Origin: Diogma glabrata
Taxonomy: Eukaryota > Arthropoda > Insecta > Diptera > Cylindrotomidae
Reading direction: 5' to 3'
Length of the DNA: 64,000 nt
Assembly: GCA_963693315.1 (NCBI GenBank)
Contig: CAVNZG010001019.1
Coordinates: 40,076 to 104,075 of the forward strand
Shown here: positions 61,578 to 64,000 of the stretch, piece after piece
Layout: each line of letters opens with the position of its first letter
Numbering within the stretch: the stretch's first letter is position 1
Program-made: the position numbers and the translations under genes
Notes under the pieces: model-generated
Databases searched by the model: none
Told to the model about the DNA's origin: nothing
The model's input: only the letters and a program-made list of their open reading frames with translations

Positions 61578-64000
61578 TTATATATCCAGAACACTATGTT
61601 TCCAGAGCTGTGGTGAAGTCAGCCTATGCATCAGCGTCGCAATATTTTTATTATCGAAAAGAAAACCAAAAATTTCATTTAAAGAGCTATACGATTCAAA
61701 TCGTTCTTGCAGTGAATTTACCACTGTATCGATTAATTTATTAAAATAAGACTGTTTAAATTTATTTTCAGCAGTAAGCTTTAGATGGCTACATTCATCA
61801 TCAATTTCAGGAATGAGCTCACCTATATCAATATCATCACAAAAATGAATTGGTTCAATTTCTTCTTCTGGGGGGAGTTCAATTCCTTCATTTAGTATAT
61901 CATCTGTACTAACAACATCTATATTGTCATATTTATCATTTCCTTTATTTTTTGGGTCTGTATAATAACAATAGTCAGCTAATCTTTTGAGAATACGTAC
62001 TCGGCTAGGTTCTGGTGATTTATCCAAACATTCTCTATTTCTACTTGTTAATATTTGGGTATCACGTGCAGGCCGTTCGGTGAACTGTGCTGTTATATTT
62101 ATTGCTGACGATATTTCTTGTGCTTCTTTTATAAGCTCTTGGAAATTGTTTTTTAAATCAGCAAGCGATAATAACATAGCCCTTGTATGTTGTAATGCTA
62201 TATTGATTGCCATATCTTTTCGTTGAAGCAATTGGCTGAAGATGTGAAGCTTTGATAACAATTGATACCAAATTGTTGTCAATACAATAAATTCATAAGA
62301 ATTTATTTGTTTTTTTAGAGCTACAGCAAGAGTTTTGCAATCTGGATAGCTATTCTTAAGTTCATCTAATGCAAGACTAATTTCTTTTATCTGATATTTC
62401 ACGGCTTTTATACTGTTAAAGCGATATTCCCATCGAGTATGGCTGGGGGCTTTCAAATTAATTTTTAAATATTTTGCTTGAATGGCCCATCGGGTTGTCG
62501 ATGCAGCAAAAATCTTATATAAATTATTTAATGTAGTGAAATAATTTTGACTTTTAATAGTGTTTTTAACACTATCTCCTATCACTAGATTGATGTTGTG
62601 TCCACCACATGACGTATACCATGCTTTGTTGTTAATTTCTAAAATTCGACTTTTCACTCCCTTATATTCTCCTTTCATATTGCTTGCGTTGTCGTATGAC
62701 TGACCACGACAATTAGCAATTTCAATTCCTAAAAGTTTCAATTCCTCAATAAGGACGTGTGCTAAATTTTCGCCGGTTGAGGACAATATATTTACAAAGC
62801 TTAAGAAACTTTCTTGTACACTTGGCTTTTGGTCGGCTATTTTAACATACCGAATAATAATGGACAACTGGTTTTTTTTGCAAACATCCGGTGTAGAATC
62901 TATCATTACGGAAAAGTACTACGATGATTTAATATTACTTACTAATATATGTAAAACTCTAGAAGCTAGTTGTAAGATAATTTCGTTTTGAACCATCGGT
63001 GAAAAATATGATGGTACTTTTTTTTCCGTTTCAGTTATTGACTGTAAATGCATTTTTAGTTCTGGAACAAAATCAGCAATCAATTCAATTACTCCCAAAA
63101 AATTACCATTATTCGGTTCGGACAATTTTTCGTTGCTTCCTCTAAAAGCTAAATTTCGTTCACTTAAAAACAATACCGTTTTTACGATACATTTCAAAAT
63201 TATTCTCCATCTTTGTTTTTCTTTATTGAACACATCTTCATTAAGGTGGTCTATTCCTGTTCTGCTTTTAATGTTAAATTCTAGAATTCGCCATTTATAC
63301 GCTGATTCAAGGTGTTCCTTCGAAGATTCATGTTCAGATAACCGTATTCCTGTATGTGCATAGTCAGAAAATCCACTTGAAGTTAAGCTTATTTTTATCG
63401 ATGAAAACAAACGACAACAAAAGCAGAAAATGTTTCCTGTTGAGTTAGAATATAAAAGCCATTTTCTTAATTCTTTTTCACCATTTTTCATTTGTCGATA
63501 AAAAAAAGTGTCACTGAAACATCTTCCTTGAGGATTTCTTTTATAATGGATGCCTTTAATACTTTTTGGTGACTGCTCGACCAAAAACATCCGTTGTGCG
63601 TTGTCAATTTCAACAGGCCAAGTTGCAGGATCTAATATATCATATTTGAACTTGGCAGATAAAATACTGCTCTCTATTTGTGGATTATTGCTAATTTCTG
63701 AAATATTATCAGATAAAATATCGTCAATATTTACGCTATTGGATCCTGATTCATCATCTACATTGTCGTTCTGGTTATCCATATTTTGAAGTTGTGGCTC
63801 ATTGAAATTTTCTGCCGCATTATTGTTTTCAAGTTGAGACGTAATGTTTGAATTACATGGTTCAATTAAATTAGTGCTTGAAATTAATGAATTTTCGCCT
63901 CGTTTAAAAAATTTATCAATTGATCCAGTAAGACTACTCAATTCTGCAGCTTTTCGGACCTGTTTTGCTCTTTTTTGTGCGCCGGTTTCAAAGTGTCTTT
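61578..64000 (-). pseudogene. hAT transposase (ZMYM1-like), N-terminal and catalytic part
   Basis: One frame runs from the right edge to 61578, broken only by TAG at 62919-62921. It is still open upstream of the first Met-like codon at 63941 (RHFETGAQKRAKQVRKAAEL), so the start lies outside. Order: acidic Asn-rich N-terminus; TTF-type zinc finger (GRCFSDTFFYRQMKNGEKEL, CFCCRLF, SEHESSKEHLES); PNNGNFLGVIEL; VMIDSTPDVCKKNQLS with the first catalytic Asp; GQSYDNASNMKG; CGGHNINLVIGD; STTRWAIQ and HTRWEYR. It ends after an acidic loop at HRLTSPQLWKHSVLDI. The dimerisation domain is at 59400-59677. Confidence 0.9.

Larger units (their letters stand above)
59262..64000 (-). mobile_element. Second hAT element, cut by the right edge
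   Basis: CAGCGCCGTAG at 59262 is a hAT-type end, and the minus-strand transposase finishes just inside it. The other terminus lies beyond 64000. A ~1.8-kb tandem array (59675-61460) is lodged within it. Confidence 0.8.

Overview
This is AT-rich nuclear DNA from an insect, probably a fly or relative (Diptera). The only host gene I can support is PCNA (37676-38711, four coding exons with short introns). Its predicted protein reads very close to fly PCNA as I remember it; the dipteran placement rests on that recollection and was not searched. A 200-base run of N at 3801-4000 is an assembly gap. Almost everything else is transposable-element (TE) sequence, much of it nested, so I use target-site duplications (TSDs), terminal repeats and protein continuity to work out insertion order.

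Left part (1-12660). A minus-strand Ty3/gypsy gag (1-1604) is fused by an internal deletion to the tail of RNase H. A foldback/(TA)n region with a tRNA-like SINE follows (2310-3406), then the gap. A Ty1/copia element (5183-9902; 224-bp LTRs differing at one base; TSD AAGCT) sits inside the 3' part of a LINE (about 4430-5182, resuming at 9908).

Middle-left (12663-25400). A second LINE (minus strand, 22075 down to 12663) is split inside its reverse transcriptase by about 8.4 kb (13412-21838). That insert carries long satellite-like ends, a 1.8-kb internal duplication, a decayed Tnp2/En-Spm-like transposase, a 105-bp MITE (TSD CAG) and a head-to-head Penelope-like palindrome. A dense cluster of MITEs and nested palindromes lies at 22233-25393.

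Centre (25500-33748). A second Ty3/gypsy element (LTRs of 270 and 261 bp, TSD ACAT) has its pol interrupted by about 3 kb of a tandemly arranged repeat whose (TA)n core holds a 760-bp palindromic element. LINE fragments, the PCNA gene, and a 6.3-kb terminal-inverted-repeat element with a hAT relic and an internally deleted LINE follow (33764-45664).

Right part (46539-64000). A 12.06-kb hAT element (46539-58598, TSD CTTGTTTG) contains a complete 7.1-kb Tnp2-type transposon (47183-54280; terminal repeats CCCGAAAAACAA, TSD TAA) with two genes: a transposase and a DUF4806-like partner. A further hAT element (59262 to beyond the right edge) has a ~630-bp tandem array lodged between its catalytic and dimerisation regions.

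No TE gene is intact. PCNA itself carries a 1-base frameshift in an AAA run, so some of the breaks elsewhere may be assembly indels and not true decay.
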